A DNA stretch of 64,000 nt from Pardosa pseudoannulata (lineage: Eukaryota; Arthropoda; Arachnida; Araneae; Lycosidae), in contig CM063508.1 in NCBI GenBank assembly GCA_032207245.1, positions 189,911,296 through 189,975,295 of the forward strand, written 5' to 3'. Positions 36,241 through 50,843 of this stretch are shown here, piece by piece. The notes beneath the pieces are model-generated. The model was not told the DNA's origin. It worked only from the letters and a program-made list of their open reading frames with translations, and did no database searches. Position numbers and translations under genes: made by a program. Positions within the stretch are counted from its first letter, which is position 1. Every line of letters starts with the position of its first letter.

Positions 36241-38195
36241 ATTTCTGAAAGTGTTTAAAAAACCTCAGGAGGTTCACCGCTTAGCGGCATTGCTAGCGGT
36301 CATTCCTCGACGGTTGTTCTGGGACCCATCGGCTATCGAAGGAACGAAACCAACAACATGAACAGAATAGAAAGTTCCAGAATCATCCAGATTTTAGAGA
36401 AATAACAAATAACATTATTTTAGATTAAAATTCCAGTCTTCGGATAAAACGCGTTGACTGAGTCGAACCAGGTACGGAGGGACCTGCAGTCCGACGATAC
36501 CGACCGTTCTTTAGGTGATAATATCTTAGATATATAAAGAATAAAATGATATTAGTTAAATTTTAATCAAAATTTTAAAATTGAATTTTTAACACGAATT
36601 TTTTTCTGCCATGCACAAACCCTGCCTTGTTTTCTGATATCTTTCTTTACCAAATATGAGAGAAATATACTTATAGAATATCCGAGGGGAGAGTCGTAAT
36701 CCAAATGTAAGTCCAGACAAGGGAAATGAATACCTTGATTCGATGCCGCTGACTTTCTGGAGAGCAATGGAATTGTGATGGAGAGAAGGGGGTGTTCCAT
36801 TGTTTATATAGTGTTCTGGGGCGAATTCGAAACAGGAGGGTGTCAACCATCCAAGCGTGGCGGAAATGCCGGTCTTCTTCCGACGGAATTAAAAATAAAT
36901 TTTCCAGATCGTAATTATCAATTCTTTGTTGCGTCCTGTTTGTTTTTTATTCTGGTTACGTTTGTTTACTTTCGATTCCACGCTGCCGTGAACAGGGTGG
37001 GAAAGTGACAACAATCTACGTGATCATGCAACGGACAGATCTCGAAGGGGGACTTGAATTTCATTTTCTCACCGAATGTGACAAACAAAGCGCTTTACAA
37101 ATTCGAGAAGGAAGTAAAAGGGAAGTAGGTCGAGCAATTTCTATACCCAATTTTCTGAAATGGTTATTGCTTTTTCATAGACATATTCGTTGTTGACAAA
37201 TGACCCTTACCACACGCTGCAAGTAAGTCAGATGAACAGTCATTTCATTCGATCGGAAATTATTTTCTAATGCATTACCAGACACCGAACAGACCCCGAA
37301 GAACAAGAATCCATGTTGGAATTCGAAAAAATTCATTGCAACTGCATTCATTCCTTTTTACGCATTACAATAACTCATAAAAATAACACATTGTGTGCGG
37401 GTACGTTTGGCAGTAGAATTGTACCGGGAAAGGGCGTTTTGTGAGTCCATTGAGTTATTCAGTTAAATCTCAAGAGATCGAAAATTATTTCATTTTTGAA
37501 CCAACGTTTCGTATTTTATATTGAAATATATAAACAAATATATAAATAGAAATATATAAATAACAACCATAAGATTTTTTTAAACAAAAAATATATTTTT
37601 GAGTGGATAAATTTATAATAGTATCGTAAATATGAAAAATCAAATAGAAATACTAGTATATAATTAAGATTTTCGAATTATGTTATATATAAACATTTTT
37701 ACATTATAAAAAAAAATGAAAAGAGCAATCACAAAACTAATAATATAAAAAGTAGCTATTTGTCTCAATTTTTCGAGAATTTATGTAGTAGACAAGAACA
37801 TTCGACTTCGGTTTCCTCTATATACCATTATTTTTGTACCCATAAACAATGTTGTTACACTAACCGTACTAGTACGTGTCCGATCCCAAGTATCAATCGT
37901 CAGAAAACGTACTAGTACGTATCCCACATACAATGTGATAATAAGTTATTACAATATCGAAAGTAATATAGACAATTTTAGTGTAATTACCAGTCCAAAG
38001 TAGCTTACAACATTTTCTTAATATACACAGGGTTAGGAAGAAATAAGTTCCGTCCTTCTAAGGAATAAGATCAATTGGTACAAATGAGATAAATTAATTG
38101 CATACACCAGGGGAATTTTACACTCTCAGGGCTTACTTACAGTCGATCCATTAAGAGGAATTGAATGAGGGCATAACTTACTACTATAAATTTTG
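36241..38195. other. Unassigned interval
   Basis: 36770-37200 is less AT-rich with overlapping short ORFs on both strands but no recognised domain. 37860-37925 contains acgtactagtacgt palindromes. Confidence 0.35.
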
Positions 38196-38196
38196 C

Positions 38197-38198
<2 letters not shown>

Positions 38199-38293
<95 letters not shown>

Positions 38294-38312
38294 TTATTTA
38301 TATATATATATA
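38199..38312. repeat. (TA)n microsatellite, left of a SINE
   Basis: Pure TA with a single TCGATA interruption and TTTATTTA near the right end. Confidence 0.95.
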
Positions 38313-38595
38313 TAAAACTAACCTCCTCGAAGCAACAGCTCCTATGGGGCCAGGGCCAACGGCACCAGTATCCGTTTATGTGATCAAGGACCCTGGGGTG
38401 TGAAAGCATATGTTCCGGTTAGGTGGTCAATCTTGCGCGAAACCACCAGTGTTTAGTTCCCAAGCACGTTTGGTCCCCAGTTCATCTACCCACTGAAGGA
38501 TGAAAGGCTGAATCAACCTTGCCCAGCCCGAGGATCGAACCTCGGACCTGTGTCGTGGAAGCACGAAGCGCTACCCCAACACCACTGAGATTCAA
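38313..38595 (-). mobile_element. tRNA-derived SINE inside a (TA)n tract
   Basis: On the minus strand the head carries an A-box-like gtggtgttggggtagcgct and a B-box ggttcgatcctcgg 38 bp later. The body follows (ttgattcagcctttcatcct, gggaactaaacactggtgg) and a tail ends gaggaggttagtttta. A related body fragment is at 46150-46205. Both flanks are TA microsatellite. Confidence 0.7.
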
Positions 38596-39780
<1,185 letters not shown>

Positions 39781-39818
39781 ACATATCTATATATAAATAG
39801 ATACATGTATGTATGTAT

Positions 39819-40930
39819 CAGTGACGTGCGGTAGGTGTTCATGCAGAGAGCAACAACAACACTAATAATAAAACCATAAAAATGTACATTAAACACTTCT
39901 TTAACGTTTATTATTCATTTGCATACAAAATCCATACGTCTATCCATATAACTAATAAAATAACGAAAAGCTTATATTTCCATGAAAAATTATTTTCAGC
40001 AAACGTAGCACTACACGGCGCCAGCCGCTGCGGTGCCTCATCAGGAAGCTTATTGGTGCCGACAAACCGAAAGTGCAGTCCAAGTGCAGAGGATTTCACT
40101 GTACGCTGGCGCAATAGAACGAACTGTTTCTCTTTCGATCAGTGGATTAAATTATATTTATTAATTGTTTTTAACATTTGGAAATCATATATTCTGCGAA
40201 AAACATCTTCACAATTTTTAAAAACTAAACCAGTGATATGGTTTTACAGATATAACTTATATACTGTCTGTAAAACACAATGAATGGTAAAATTTGGACA
40301 GTTCTGGTAGAATTGGTTTATTTTTTGTCTAACAAAATAAAATTGTTTTTCAGCAAATTATTTCTATAAATATTAAATACATCTCCGAAATTATTTTACC
40401 ACACTAAAACATTTTCCTTTATATTGATGAAATAGCTCTTTTATATTTCCATGAAAACAATATCTTACAATATATAAATTTTAACATGAACCGTCTGCAA
40501 AATCGTATTGCCAGTTAGTCGGTTAAAAAACCAAACGCGTTTCGGCACGTAAGTCCCCGCTCTAATACAACGCTTAATAAACCGTACCTTCGGATGATTC
40601 TGAATGCCAAGTGCAGGAAATATAGCTGCACTTGCTTCAGTGCCATAGTATGCTGTGCTTCTCTAGTAGCCCATACATATAAAGCGTGATTTTCTATTAG
40701 TGCGCAGTGCGTACACATAAAAATTTCTTATGTTTGTTTGCTTTTGAACACGCTACGTGGTGAAGCACCTAGTACCGCACGCACTGCGAGAATACAAGCA
40801 AGAAAATCAACACGATATTTGAATATATTATAAATAATATTTATTTAATACCATATAAAGATAGGTAGACATAGGTGCAGAAATTTATTGTCTCTCATAA
40901 TTTTGCTAGGGTGTGCAGTGCACGCCACTG
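39819..40930. mobile_element. Non-autonomous hAT transposon
   Basis: The termini CAGTGACGTGC (left) and GCACGCCACTG (right) are inverted with one mismatch in 11. They are flanked by a perfect 8-bp duplication GTATGTAT (39811-39818 and 40931-40938), the hAT hallmark. The 1112-bp interior shows no transposase; short ORFs on both strands have no domain. Confidence 0.85.
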
Positions 40931-40938
40931 GTATGTAT

Positions 40939-41728
40939 ATCTGTGTGTGTGTATGTTTATATATAATTATGCTGCCAGAAATAATCTTGTAAATTATTTC
41001 GCTTCGTTTCGTTTCGTTTCCATCATAGAAATATCCCTTTTAGTGTGTGAAATGTAAGTAAGGTATTCTAGCACGAGCGGTACTTAATCACGTAGGGAGT
41101 ACTAAAAATGCTACATTTTTTTTTAGTTAATATAAGCGTCGCAGGGAACAAAAATAGGGAAAGAATGGTGTTTAGCTGATAAACAAGAATCACGTCATTT
41201 TAAAACTTTGTTTTTCAAATAGAGTATTTGCTTTTGATCGGAGTCAAAAAGTTCTCTGGTCGCTTTTTCCCTCCTTGTTTGGTTTGAGAGGGCTGAAAAA
41301 GTAAAGAACTGCTGAAATATTCAAACTTAGTCATAATAAATGATCCTAATTGGCTTTCCGAAGAAAAATGTTCTTGTTTTGTTGACAGGGCGCGTCCAAC
41401 AAAAGAGTTGGATCTTTTTTTGGGGTGGGTTATAAAACATTTTCTTCCAGAGGTAAGCCATTTTTATGGATATATATTTTTTTTTTCGTGTTCACCGTGA
41501 ATAAATGATGAATGAGTACTTGAATTCTGTTTGTATCATTGGCCTCATTGACAACGATGGGTGCACCTAGGAGATAATGTGTGTCCGATTTTCTCAAAAA
41601 GTTATAAACGAATAGAATATTGAAGAATCTGTGCCTGGGTGAAAAATTCTTTATTTAAACTTCCAGGTGTGGAAACAAAACTGTAGATATTTGTTCGAAA
41701 TGTAAAATACCGAAATGTAAAAAATGTT

Positions 41729-41730
<2 letters not shown>
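40939..41730. other. No recognised feature
   Basis: Contains a small (TTTCG)n run near 41000. No gene supported. Confidence 0.35.

Positions 41731-41731
<1 letters not shown>

Positions 41732-41795
<64 letters not shown>
41732..41795. repeat. (TA)n microsatellite
   Basis: About 62 bp of pure TA. Confidence 0.95.
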
Positions 41796-41797
<2 letters not shown>

Positions 41798-41939
41798 AAA
41801 TAGCCAAGTTTAAGCAGTCAGTTTTAATAAAATTGTAGCCTCTATTTTATTTACTTGCCAAAAATACTGCTCAAGCCGAAGACTACGCAAGTAAACTATT
41901 GAATTACTTATTAAAAGTCGTGACACATTAAAGAGAGTC

Positions 41940-42275
41940 CATAAAAAACTTCCACTTTTATTGAGTTAGGAGAACGACATGTGGCTTTATCAAAGATAGA
42001 AATCTGAGTGATCATGAAAATATGCTTAGATTACAGATTGAGCGAGACGCTGAGACAAATTCTCGAGAGAGAGAGAGAGAGCTGCTGAGTCGATACACCG
42101 AACAGTAAAAAGGAGTTTAGATCATTGAAAAGGGAACCGGGGACAGCTGCAAGATAGAGAGAGTGGGCAGAAAATTGGCATTTATTGTATAAAAAGATTT
42201 CGGAAATGGGTTGGAAGAATTTTAAATAGTGGACACTCCTTTAATTAATAATTTTGATACATTTCTTATAGTTTT
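41940..42275 (+). repeat. Family D, copy 4
   Basis: Fullest match to copy 1: agtccataaaaaacttccac, gctttatcaaagatagaa, atcattgaaaagggaacc, acactcctttaattaataat, then tttgatac. A (GA)n block lies inside, and the 3' end runs into a microsatellite. Confidence 0.6.
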
Positions 42276-42339
42276 ACATATATATGTATAAATATATGTG
42301 TATAATATGTATATATATGTATGTATGTATATATATATG

Positions 42340-42384
<45 letters not shown>

Positions 42385-42449
42385 ACATATATATGTATGT
42401 ATATATATATATATATATATGTATGTATACATATATATGTATGTATATA

Positions 42450-42528
<79 letters not shown>

Positions 42529-42546
42529 GTATGTATGTATGTATGT
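42276..42546. repeat. Compound microsatellite (TATG)n-(CT)n-(TA)n
   Basis: Includes a (CT)n block at about 42450-42470. Confidence 0.95.
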
Positions 42547-43965
42547 AAGGAAAATTCTCAGGGATTTTCATAACTTAAGTCAAGGGCTAAAAATTCCCGC
42601 GTCCTTTTGTTTCCCCCTTTTTAAACCCTAACCTAAATTGACTACTAGGGCTACAGTTTACATCCGCAGAGGAGGGGGCCTAAGCAATTATAACTCTACA
42701 TTGCCCTAGCGGACCATTTAGGAAATTCCCAAACAAAAAGGAGATGCACGCTGTCGGAGGTAGACTTTTAACACAGATTTTGACTGAGATGTTGACCCAG
42801 GTTTAAGGGTCTTTTACATATAACTTCATTCTTGCTGACCCCTCAGTTTGTCCTGTCCCGTTTGTGCCGTCCCTATGATGAAGTGGGAACCCTCCACCAA
42901 TGTTATCTTAATAAAGGTCTTTAGCTAAACGGTGTCAGTTTTACGGCCATCACTGTAACCACCCATCGTGACGTCTGTCTTATTACATATGCATTTGCGC
43001 AAACTCTGCCTGAACTTCGAAATCAAATAATTCCATTTAGGTTGCCTATATATACTTTTTGATCTTTTTAATGGATTATTATGATAATGTAATGTCTAAA
43101 AAAGAAGAAGGCATCGCGTGTAAGTACAATGTACTTTTGGAATGACCAAACCGCGGTGTATGGTAGACCGGAACTTAACTTCCAAAATGAGTAAATGAAA
43201 TGACTAACTTCTAGATTCATTCAGAGTGAACCAAAAGTTTCATAATGACTAAGTTTTCTCTTTTTTTAGTGTCGTTTAATTTTGGATACTGATAAGGTAA
43301 TCGCATGCTTTGTACAACCGAAAATTACTTTTAAACAAGAGCCACAAATGCGGTCAGATAATACCACCAAAATTGCTTTTGGTGATGAACAAAAGAATTT
43401 GGTTTTACAAAAAGTACATTATTAATAGTTTAAAATATGTTTCACGTAATGCTTCACATGATCTGAATTGTGAAGTATTTTTAACTGTAGAATTTTTTTT
43501 AACATTTCGAAAGCACAAATAACGAAAGACAGACAGTTTAAAAACTTAATTGACATTTGTAGAAAACTCGTATTGGTATTAGGAAATATTAAATTAAATA
43601 TTGCATTTTGGATACAAATAAATTTTTTTTTTGTTGATCACTGCATGCATTTAACTCAACACGTTCAAGATGTTCTGTTTTTCGCGCTAAGGTAGATATA
43701 ACACTTTTTTGGGGGGATATATTTAGAGTAATATGTCTTCAGAATTTTGAGATGAACTATTCGATGATATGTTTTGACTGCTGTAGTTCGAAGACGTTTT
43801 GTGGAGTTCTTGAAAGTGAAGAAGAGTGATCGGAGTACTTGTGGGGCTTATCTACAATGACTTTTATACTGAACTGCAGTAGATAATTATGCTGCCAATA
43901 CGTAATAATCCCAAGAGAGGAGGACGTGCCCATTCACACTATAACAGGGTTAGCAAGAAATTAGT
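42547..43965. other. Unassigned interval
   Basis: 42560-42990 is GC-richer and ends with an AATAAAGG near 42910, reminiscent of an LTR or 3' UTR, but no termini or coding sequence could be supported. Confidence 0.3.
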
Positions 43966-43979
43966 TTCCCACTTCAGAG

Positions 43980-44520
43980 GACCCGAGAATACGTTCTGGA
44001 TATTTGCGGGGATTTAAAAATCGTCACCATACTTCTTGGTCAACAACACGGGTTTTATTTGTGAGTGGGACAGCAGTGATAAAACACAACATTGTCTCAG
44101 AAAAGATTGGCCCAAAAGGCAGAATCTTGTGCCAGGCACCAAAAATGTAATTGGAGAAAGCTCTGTTGATTCAAAAAAATATTATTACCCCTCTGCACAT
44201 AAATTTGGTGTTATGAAGCAGTTTGTTACGGCTCTTCCAAAAGATGCTGATTGCTTTAAATATATGTGTAAAAAGTTTCCTGGTTTATCTGAAGCCAAAT
44301 TGAAAGAGGGATCTTTCAGTTATTAGGGATCACTTATTAGGGACAACAATGACATCAAAGGAAAGAGAAGCTTGGGTTGCCTTCAAAATTTCTGGTCAAT
44401 CACAAATTTAAAACAATTGTTAACAACATGCTGGACAAATTTGCACGTGCTGACTTTGGACCTTTTCGTACTCCCTTCATAGGACGGAATTATTTTTGGA
44501 CTGCAACGGGGTTCTGGTAA
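43980..44520 (+). pseudogene. Decayed transposon-type ORF of an uncharacterised arthropod family
   Basis: Fragments in shifting frames read DLKIVTILLGQQ, FICEWDSSDKTQH, RKDWPKRQNLVPGTKNVI, HKFGVMKQFVTALPKDADCF, KFPGLSEAKLKEG and IVNNMLDKFA. This matches a protein family widespread in arthropod and cnidarian genomes, typically with a 'LPPLHIKLGLMK.FV' core and annotated as uncharacterised. At least three frameshifts. Recognised from general familiarity, with no search run. Confidence 0.5.
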
Positions 44521-46120
44521 AACACTTTCACCAGGAGCTTCTTGCAACAAAACCATGTTGTACAGACAAGACGTCCAAATAAATATCATATGTGCTTTGA
44601 ACTAAACGTTTTCATTTAATAAATGGGAAGCGCATCATTTGAATTATCTGTCGTTCCAATTGTATCTCATTTGAACCAAGAGAACGTATTTTAGAATCTT
44701 CAGAAGTGGGATTGCTTACAGGCCTAGGTTCTTTCTTAGTTAAAGTATTAACATTATATTTTCTCAAATGGTACTACCTGTGCTCCAAATTATTCGATTC
44801 CTTTATCAGAAATCGATTGGTGGCCACTAACATTCCATTCCTCATCCATTGACACTTCCACTCATAGTATTTATAATCTTTATATTTTATCATTCCAATA
44901 AGATAACGATGTATTTTTCACAGCATCTCTTATCCGAACATAAACGCTAAATAAAAATGCACAAGTGTCTGCGCATGTGCTCTGGAGTTCGAATAAATTA
45001 TAAAGATTTCTTTCTTGGAACGCATGCGAAGACTAAAAATCTGGAAAATTTATTTTTATTGGGTGATTTTTATAACGTTCGGGCCTCAGAGTTCCGATGC
45101 GCGGGTAAAACTTTTCAAAAAGTTGAAAGATGATGTATCTGCCAAAGGGTCGTTGAGGACTATGATGCTTGAGTGTGAGTAAAATTATTTCGCAGCCCAC
45201 AATGAAATTAAGATAAAAACGACCGAAGAGATGCATATCTGAATTTATTTGGACGGGTTGCCAAAATAAAGCAACTCTATTAAAAATCATCATGATATTC
45301 CCTTCAAGGAAAAAATGAGCATCGAAATATCAGGAAAGAAGCTTGTAGGAAACGAAAGGGAAAATAGATTTCCTCTCTCCAATTTTATGATAAACAGTGT
45401 CTAAAGTTGTGGAGCGAAATCCAATACGAAAAGGAAAGTGGCCACTCATGCCTAGCAGATATTGGATAATTATTAATATCTATCAAAATAAGGAATACAA
45501 TGGAAGGGACCAACTTCTTCTTATTAAAAAGGGGCGTCGACCTAAAATCGAATGTACTGAATTGGAATGCTTTCAGTATTATTTTTAGATTATTGTCGTT
45601 TCCTTTCTCCCCTCACAAATTAGCCCCTTGCCTATTTGAGAAAAATGGGCCAAAATTTGGACATTTTTTTCTCTCTCTTTCATTTTGTCATCAAGATAGT
45701 AGAAATAGATTATTTAGCAAACTTTTAAACGAAATAACTAGTATATTTAATATTTTCATACATATGGGAAATGCTATAGGATGACAGTCCTTTTTGCTCC
45801 AATAACAGTCAAATAAATCCAGTGACATCCTTTTCTGGATAAACTATTACAACAATATTATTATCTCTATCCACTGTCATGAAATCCTTTGAATCCTTTA
45901 GAGTATCCGAGAAGTGGTGCTGGAAAGCGTCTCTATCTCCAATGAAACGGGATGCATTGGACGAACCGATTTCGGGCTTCACGGAATTGAAATACCGTTT
46001 CAACTCTTGTCCACATTTCAAAATGGGACCATTTTCATTTCCCGAGCGACACAGGGGGTAAAATGATTTAATATGATGGTGTACGATGTCTGCCGGCGAC
46101 AGCTATTGACGTCAAAGTCC
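44521..46120. other. Unassigned interval
   Basis: Several 60-94 codon ORFs overlap on both strands (e.g. 45033-45293, 45500-45784) with no recognised domain. Confidence 0.3.
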
Positions 46121-46139
46121 ACTTTGGTACTTTAAATGA

Positions 46140-46215
46140 CTGATGCCATTGTATCAGTTCGGGTAGGTGGTCAAGCTGCAAAGAGACATAACCACCAGTC
46201 TTCTACACCGTAGAG
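46140..46215 (-). repeat. SINE body fragment related to 38313-38595
   Basis: gttcgggtaggtggtcaagc and ataaccaccagt match gttccggttaggtggtcaat and gaaaccaccagt at 38412-38450. Confidence 0.5.
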
Positions 46216-46789
46216 CTGCATTTTACTTCCTCCACCTCCACACTATCGAGCCAGATAAGATTAAATTTAATCGCGAGTATATTACAAGCGATTACGGATA
46301 CTGAATTATAAACAGCATAAATAATACGTGTTAGATAACACAATCTCGGCTCTTTCGGTAATTAATACTCTGAAAAGAATTCATATGCATGGAGCTTTTA
46401 GGAATAAGTGATTTGATATCAATTTAATCGTTTAATCATCCTGAATTTCCTTCCTTCTCAAACGACAAAAAAATGATGTCACGACCTTTACAGAAATCGA
46501 GGTTAAGGCACTTTTATTCTTGAGCATTAAGATAACTTTCTTTCTAGCATTGAGAACGAGATTGAATTAATTTAATCTGAATTTCGGCGTCTCGAACGAG
46601 TATACTTTGTAAGATTTTGGGTACCTATCCAGTGTTTATAACACCCGATCCGCGTGTTACGGGAGCCCCCCGGTTACTGGAAGCATAAAGTTTCCAGAGT
46701 TGACATTCTTCCAGAAACAGAACGTGGTTGGGAATGGGGCTCTACTAAGCGGTGCACCCTTCTACCAGGATTTAATCTCCTTTCTCATG

Positions 46790-46905
46790 ACCTTTTGGCC
46801 CAATGGGTCTTCGGCATCGGAGTGCAATCCCAGCGTGGCATGGATGTTCGTAGCCGTTCGGAATGGGTTTTAACGATGCTCGGATTTACCTGCTTTGTCG
46901 CTGCT
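46790..46905 (+). repeat. SINE family C fragment
   Basis: tcggagtgcaatcccagcg, then gcatggatgttcgtagccgt and tcggaatgggttttaa. Confidence 0.6.
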
Positions 46906-47892
46906 AGTGGAAGGCTTTCATTGAATCTCCAAGTTTTTATCCAGTATTATGAAATCGAACTTAGCTACAGTAATTTTATGAGTCATTAAGAAAATAAAAA
47001 GAAAATATTAAAAAATGAACTATGACTTATATTTTTAATTTTCTTTTATAAAATTATGGCAACTTTCGTAAAATAGAAGGGCATATTCCTTCAGTTTTAT
47101 AGCATTCAATTAATTTTTCTAGCTTTTAAAACCGACGTTTTTAAACCGTCCTATGCATTGATAGTTACTCTCTGATAGTAAAGCCAAATTTAAGAAATAC
47201 AATTTATTCTATTTCTAATTCGAAGACTATTTTGATTCTTTTTATAGTTGGAATGGACAGACAATTTAATAGTGTAATGTATTCTATGTTTTTCCTCCTC
47301 CCACGATCCGCCTTCACAACATTGTACTCGATTTTTCCGAATTGTGGGGGTAATAGTTCTTTCACTCTTCCCCAAAGGTGAAGAAGAGTGACATGGGTTA
47401 GAGGACTGGGATGTTTTTTTTCTGAGAACGGTGTTCTTGGATGTTCGAATTTCGAATACACCCCAGAGGGAGAGAGTAGTTTATATTCAATCCAGATGCG
47501 TTCGCTTCAGTGCTCTTTATATATAAGTGTAAATATTATGAAGTAAAATGTAAATAGCTGTGAAAGTAGAAGTAAAACAAAAAAATTAAGATGTTTCTCT
47601 TACTACGTCATAATTAGCAAAAAAAAAAAAAAAAAAAATCTTTCAATCTTTCATTGAAACTATTTCGGTGCAGACATCCCATCCCCATGAATGGTCCTCC
47701 TATGCCGAATAATTTCGGGCAAACTGCTTTTTGGTAGCTTAAAAACCTCTAAGTTTCCAGATGAAATCAGCTTTAAGCAGTTCTAATTATAGAGGTACCC
47801 AATCTTTTAGGAGCGTCTCAAAGTCTATAATTTTTAATTGCTCCAATTATTAGAATATTAGCTATGTCTATTTCATTTACATATATATATTA
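46906..47892. other. No recognised feature
   Basis: AT-rich with a 20-bp A tract near 47620. No gene supported. Confidence 0.3.
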
Positions 47893-48790
47893 ACTAGCAT
47901 ATAGCCCGTCATAAGACGGGATCAGTAAAAGTTTTAATTTTCCAGAATTGTAAAGTGCGTTATGAGGCAGGTATAAGAAAATGGTTTGTTTTGGAGATAA
48001 GAATGATCTGGTACACGCTCCATCATTTGTTTATATTTACTGACCGCATGTTAGTCGCCAACTTTAATTTATCTTGTGATAGGATGGAGAGCAGAGGTTT
48101 TAATATGGACAGGGATTATTGGGCGATACATACGAATGATGTCCAAAATCGATTGTAAACCGTGTGGTTATGTATAGAAAACAAACTCACAAACGAACTT
48201 CTTAATTTTCAAGCATATATAACTTCAACTCTACATAATTATTAGTCCTTGAAATAGACTCCTAGACTTCTATAAAAAGAATTTGTGTTTAAAACCGGTG
48301 ATCAAATGTTCATGGTAACAAAAAATAATCGAGGATTCAATTTAAAATTATCCTATATGTAACTAATCTATAATTTAAGCCAAATATAAAAGAAAATCAT
48401 TTACGTAATATCTAAATTCAGTGATAAAAGGTATGAAAATAATGCAGACGATATTTAAATAATTTTAAATAAGAAATGGTTCAATTAGAGGGTTAAAGGA
48501 ATGACGTCATAATGCTAGAAAAAATGTTATTTTCATCAACTTATGTGATAAAAGGATGAATTTAATTGCCTGCTCTTAATACCGGGGAAAACAGGGCTTG
48601 AAATTATGGCATTAAACTATCGAAAAGGGGAAAGGGGTGGTTTTTGAACGTTTTCGAACTCGCTTTGAATTTTGCTGACCCTAACACATGGAAAATCTAA
48701 TATGGATGCCTCTATCCACTCCAGGTCTCACCGCTTCATAAATTCGAAGCAGATAACTTATGCTATAGTTATATAGGGGATAATATTTTT
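47893..48790 (+). repeat. Dispersed repeat family A, copy 2
   Basis: Collinear with 5452-6365. Its start preserves a cleaner hairpin, cccgtcataagacggg, just inside aactagcatatag. The tail runs from tttgaattttgctgaccc to cttcataaatt. Confidence 0.7.
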
Positions 48791-49155
48791 TTCGAATGTA
48801 CCACTCAAAACATAGAGATATCTCTATTCGCAACATGGCTGTGAAGCTGTTATTAATTTCGTACCAACCGAAGAACACGTGTAGCTTAAGAAAGGCTATG
48901 GATGAGAGTTCCATTGTCCCATCATTTAGCATCAGGGACAAACCTCCAGAGGTATCGTTTGGGAACATAGAGAACTTTGCGAATACTACCCCATTAATAA
49001 ACAGGACGGATCTTTGTCCGGTTCAAGTTATGAACACATTTGTTGTTCTCAGCTTGAATAATTCTCGAATGTATTCGGGTGCAAAATTATTCGTTCGCTA
49101 TCTTCATGCTCCCCATCGTACGCTTCACCACAATTATATATAGTGTTAGAATTAT
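48791..49155. other. Unassigned stretch with a 115-codon ORF
   Basis: The plus ORF 48796-49143 has no domain, signal peptide or splice context that I recognise, and the flanking A repeat suggests transposon-derived DNA. Confidence 0.25.
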
Positions 49156-49159
49156 ATAC

Positions 49160-49305
49160 AGATGTCATATATCAAAATTATTACACTTAAAATATCTCTG
49201 AAAAATTCTCCTCTTCCCCTTCTCGTTCTTTCAAAATTCTTTTTATCAACTCTGAAATAAATCCCATTTTCTGTCCACTCGACACACTTTGTCTCAACAA
49301 AAATG
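49160..49305 (-). repeat. Family D 3' fragment
   Basis: atatcaaaattattacactt, then aaaatatctctga, matches 31640-31660 and the reverse complement of the D 3' block. Confidence 0.5.
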
Positions 49306-50295
49306 GTTAATTTTTTCTATGATCTAAGTTCCTTTCTCACTGTTAATATCGCGGATTAATCTGCTCTCCCCCCCGCGTCATTTCTCGTTGAGTGGCCGAC
49401 GTTGTAATAGAAAAGTATTTTCCTGTATCATTGATAGCTCTGCTCTTGTCAGAGAAAGATGTTTTTTAACTAGTCTTAAATAAAGTTCCACCCCGAGCGT
49501 GTCAGTTAGTTTCATGGAGCCACGACTGCTATACTTCTCGTTGCCCAGTAAGCTCGGGAAGTTAAAATAACTGTAACTATCCGATATAAATTCCCCAGTG
49601 TACATTCATATATTATTGGTATTTGTGAAACTTTAAACTTTGAGAAATAATTTCTAAAAATAATTTGCATGCATTTTCTAAGCCATTTGCGTTTATTTTT
49701 AGAGCATCAAACATCATTTCTCCCCGCACGCAATTGAGAGATTACTCCGTAATAATCTCGTTTAAAAGTTACTTTCATCTTACGAACTTTCCATCTGTCT
49801 ATTCCAAACTATTAATAAATACATTTCAGGAGAATGAGAAGAAAAATTCATCCGAAAGCATTATCTGGTATTAAAAGGCATCAGGATTTGGAATAATCCC
49901 GATGCTATTTCTCAATTACTAAGCCATTCAGTTATTAGCCTTGTTTGTCATACACAAAAGTAATTCCAATTCTGTTTGTTTTTTTTAAAAAAGGAAACTT
50001 GTAATTCTATAAACAGAAATAGAATTTTTCGGTATAAACACAATTTAGGTACAAGATTGTAAACAGTATTATTATAGAAAGCACAATGGTCCTTCAATGA
50101 CTGATTTTAGAAAAAAATAATAATAAACTGTTTTAAATAATCGAGTTTCAGAAACGAGAGACATTTTGCGAACAGGCATGATTATTTTATTCATTTTAAA
50201 CCTGTATTCCCCCTTATTTTAAAAACTTTTAAAAATAACAGTTTCCAGTTTGAAGATTTTTTTTTATTAAATACACTCCAGAGACTAAAGATTAT
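49306..50295. other. No recognised feature
   Basis: AT-rich, short ORFs only. Confidence 0.3.
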
Positions 50296-50299
50296 GACC

Positions 50300-50843
50300 A
50301 CGTGTCCATAACGAATGCTTCTACGCTACATCGGTCCGTGGATCAGTGGGAGAGAGTTGCCTGGTTTGTCATTCATCAGACCGTCTTTCAGGCGCTCCCT
50401 TAATGGTCAAACACAGGTCGGTGGTGGCAGTATTATGCTTTGAGGGCGTCTCTGGGACCCGTGGTTGTGGTAGAGCAGACCGCGAATGCTACACGGTATC
50501 TGAACATCATTGCGGACCAGCTGCCCCCTTACGTGGCCTCTGATTTTCCAGCTGGAAATGGAATGTTCCAACAGGTCACAAAGCTAAAATGGCGTTGGAG
50601 TGGTTCGAGGTACAGGATGCTGAATGTCCTAGTCGGATCTCAGTCCGATAGAACACATTTGGGATGTCACGGGACGGCAGTTCCGACCACTCGTTCGCAG
50701 TATCTCGGATTTGCGTCACCGTTTCTAAAGCATCAAGTACAATCTACCAAGGACTTATGGCATCCATGCCAAGGCGGGTTGAAGCTGTGTTGTGTGCCAA
50801 CTCGTTATTGACAGCTCGTCATAAAGTTTTGGCTCTTGAGTGT
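50300..50843 (+). mobile_element. Tc1-like transposon fragment, 3' two-thirds
   Basis: gtctctgggacccgtggttg, cggtatctgaacatcattgc, ggaaatggaatgttccaac and ccaaggacttatggcatcca parallel the other Tc1 copies. The right terminal repeat cataaagttttggctcttga is at 50820. Frames are disrupted. Confidence 0.7.

Noticed and set aside
48796..49143. 115-codon ORF as a gene
   Set aside because: No domain, no splice context, lies directly after a repeat, and AT-rich DNA of this size yields ORFs of this length by chance.
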